Source: an uncultured Bacilli bacterium (GTDB lineage Bacteria; Bacillota_I; Bacilli_A; RF39; UBA660). From it: a stretch of DNA of 14,683 nt. The translations under genes were made by a program, and so were the position numbers. Position 1 is the first letter of the stretch. Each line of letters begins with the position of its first letter. The notes under the pieces are model-generated. The model was not told the DNA's origin, did not search any database, and saw only the letters and a list, made by a program, of their open reading frames with translations. This document shows, piece after piece, positions 14,013 to 14,683 of the stretch. Where the stretch lies: positions 1-14,683 of the forward strand of contig CATKEA010000214.1 in assembly GCA_949746915.1 (NCBI GenBank), read 5' to 3'.

Positions 14013-14573
14013 ATGCCATTAGGAAATAAAATCTTAAAATTAAGAAAGAAAAAAGGACTTTCACAAGAACAATTAGGAGAAAAGGTAAATGTTACTAGAC
14101 AAACAATTTCAAATTGGGAATTAGAAGAAACAACACCAAACCCAGAACAATTAAAAATTTTATCTAATGTATTAAACATTAGTATTGATGAATTGTTAGA
14201 TAACAGGGTAAACAATGTTTTAGTAGAAAGAACTAGTAATACTGAAAAATTAACTGGAATAATTATTAAAATACTTAAATTTATCAAAATAGTCTTTATC
14301 GCATGCGTTATAATTGACATAATCGCCCTGATTGTATTTAGTTCAGCTGGAAAGATTACCAATATTAGTGTTGATAGTAGTGCTATAGCTATATGTAAAA
14401 TAAACGATAATCAGTATGAAATTGAGTTTGGAAGCGATAAATATTTTAAGTGTGAAGATTGCACTGAAGAAATGAATAATGAAATTAAAAACTTGATAGA
14501 TTTTAGTAATATTGACAGCAGTATGAAAAATGTTCAACAATATTTTAAATCTAAAAACGGAAGTTGCGAATAA
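14013..14573 (+). CDS. membrane-tethered XRE-family transcriptional regulator
   Basis: The ATG at 14013 has AAAGGAG (13998-14004) at ideal spacing; ATG at 14007 is too close to it. Of 186 residues, 4-62 form an XRE helix-turn-helix: ILKLRKKKGLSQEQLGEKVNV, then the recognition helix TRQTISNWE (28-36) and the closing LSNVLNISIDELL. One membrane segment lies at about 89-110, followed by about 75 residues predicted outside the cell with four cysteines (128, 147, 150, 185), 147-150 being CEDC. This layout (DNA-binding domain, one membrane helix, external sensor) occurs in other XRE regulators of Bacillota but the external domain is not recognised. It is likely to respond to something outside or at the membrane. 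Which gene it controls is not shown; the gene downstream starts 56 bases later on the same strand. Confidence 0.8.
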   Translation: MPLGNKILKLRKKKGLSQEQLGEKVNVTRQTISNWELEETTPNPEQLKILSNVLNISIDELLDNRVNNVLVERTSNTEKLTGIIIKILKFIKIVFIACVIIDIIALIVFSSAGKITNISVDSSAIAICKINDNQYEIEFGSDKYFKCEDCTEEMNNEIKNLIDFSNIDSSMKNVQQYFKSKNGSCE

Positions 14574-14606
14574 GCCACAAGCATACTATAGAGCTAAATA
14601 GTTTAA

Positions 14607-14612
14607 TATAAT
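14607..14612 (+). promoter_or_regulatory. possible -10 of the last partial gene
   Basis: TATAAT lies 16 bases before the ATG at 14629. No -35 is seen at the right distance. The closeness to the ribosome site makes it doubtful. Confidence 0.2.
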
Positions 14613-14628
14613 TTTCGTGGGTGAAAAA

Positions 14629-14683
14629 ATGGAAGAATTAAGAAAATTACTAGAAGATAAAAATATTAAATATGAAATAAAAA
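14629..14683 (+). CDS. start of an unidentified gene (partial, runs off the window)
   Basis: An ATG at 14629 follows GTGGGTG (14617-14623) and opens 18 complete codons (MEELRKLLEDKNIKYEIK) before the window ends. It is a charged amphipathic helix. Too short to name. It is on the same strand as the XRE gene, 55 bases after its stop, so it may be the second gene of that unit. Confidence 0.6.
   Translation, partial: MEELRKLLEDKNIKYEIK

Noticed and set aside
13898..14362. A 154-codon - strand ORF
   Set aside because: It lies opposite the XRE gene, has an AT-rich shadow composition (Ile, Leu, Phe, Asn) and no ribosome binding site; the + strand helix-turn-helix motif is clear.

Overview
The window is very AT-rich DNA from an endospore-forming, Gram-positive bacterium (Bacillota). 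Evidence for this is a forespore sigma factor followed by spoVAC, spoVAD and spoVAE, a lipoteichoic-acid-synthase-like gene, an LCP cell-wall ligase, strong AGGAGG-type ribosome binding sites, and no outer-membrane genes. Tryptophan is encoded by TGG and genes read through in the standard code, but none of the 14 readable stop codons is TGA (12 TAA, 2 TAG). The composition resembles uncultured gut Bacilli/Erysipelotrichia-like lineages; that placement is a guess.

Layout. (1) Positions 3-2681, + strand, sporulation: the 3' end of an anti-anti-sigma (SpoIIAA/STAS) gene, a SigF-type sigma factor, then spoVAC, spoVAD and spoVAE, which build the dipicolinate channel of the spore. An AT-rich hairpin and a possible forespore (SigG-type) promoter lie between sigF and spoVAC. 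(2) Positions 2682-3011: a 330-base gene-free stretch holding the spoVA terminator, an orphan inverted repeat, a WalR-type box and the promoter of the next operon. (3) Positions 3012-6634, + strand, a three-gene operon: an LTA-synthase-family enzyme, a one-base-overlapping membrane-anchored protein of unknown function, and a PAS plus degenerate-GGDEF protein. (4) Positions 6664-8856, - strand: a large LCP ligase with an extra extracellular domain and two C-terminal PASTA domains, converging on the operon at a shared bidirectional terminator. (5) Positions 9045-11789, + strand, divergent from the LCP gene: a secreted glucosaminidase with a TTG start, a Pro/Thr/Ser linker and a tandem C-terminal domain. 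(6) Positions 11898-14683, + strand: single genes each with its own signals: two unrecognised cytosolic proteins, a GrpB-family protein, a membrane-tethered XRE regulator, and the first codons of another gene.

How they fit together. Regions 3-5 form an envelope neighbourhood: LTA polymerisation, attachment of glycopolymers to peptidoglycan, and peptidoglycan cleavage, with a possible signalling protein in the LTA operon. Region 1 is the late forespore programme. Region 6 looks like ordinary or accessory single-gene content with no clear common function.

No CRISPR array, tRNA, rRNA, insertion sequence or prophage gene was seen. The strongest candidates for something undescribed are the LTA-synthase/unknown/degenerate-GGDEF operon, the LCP-PASTA architecture, and the apparent absence of spoIIAB between spoIIAA and sigF.
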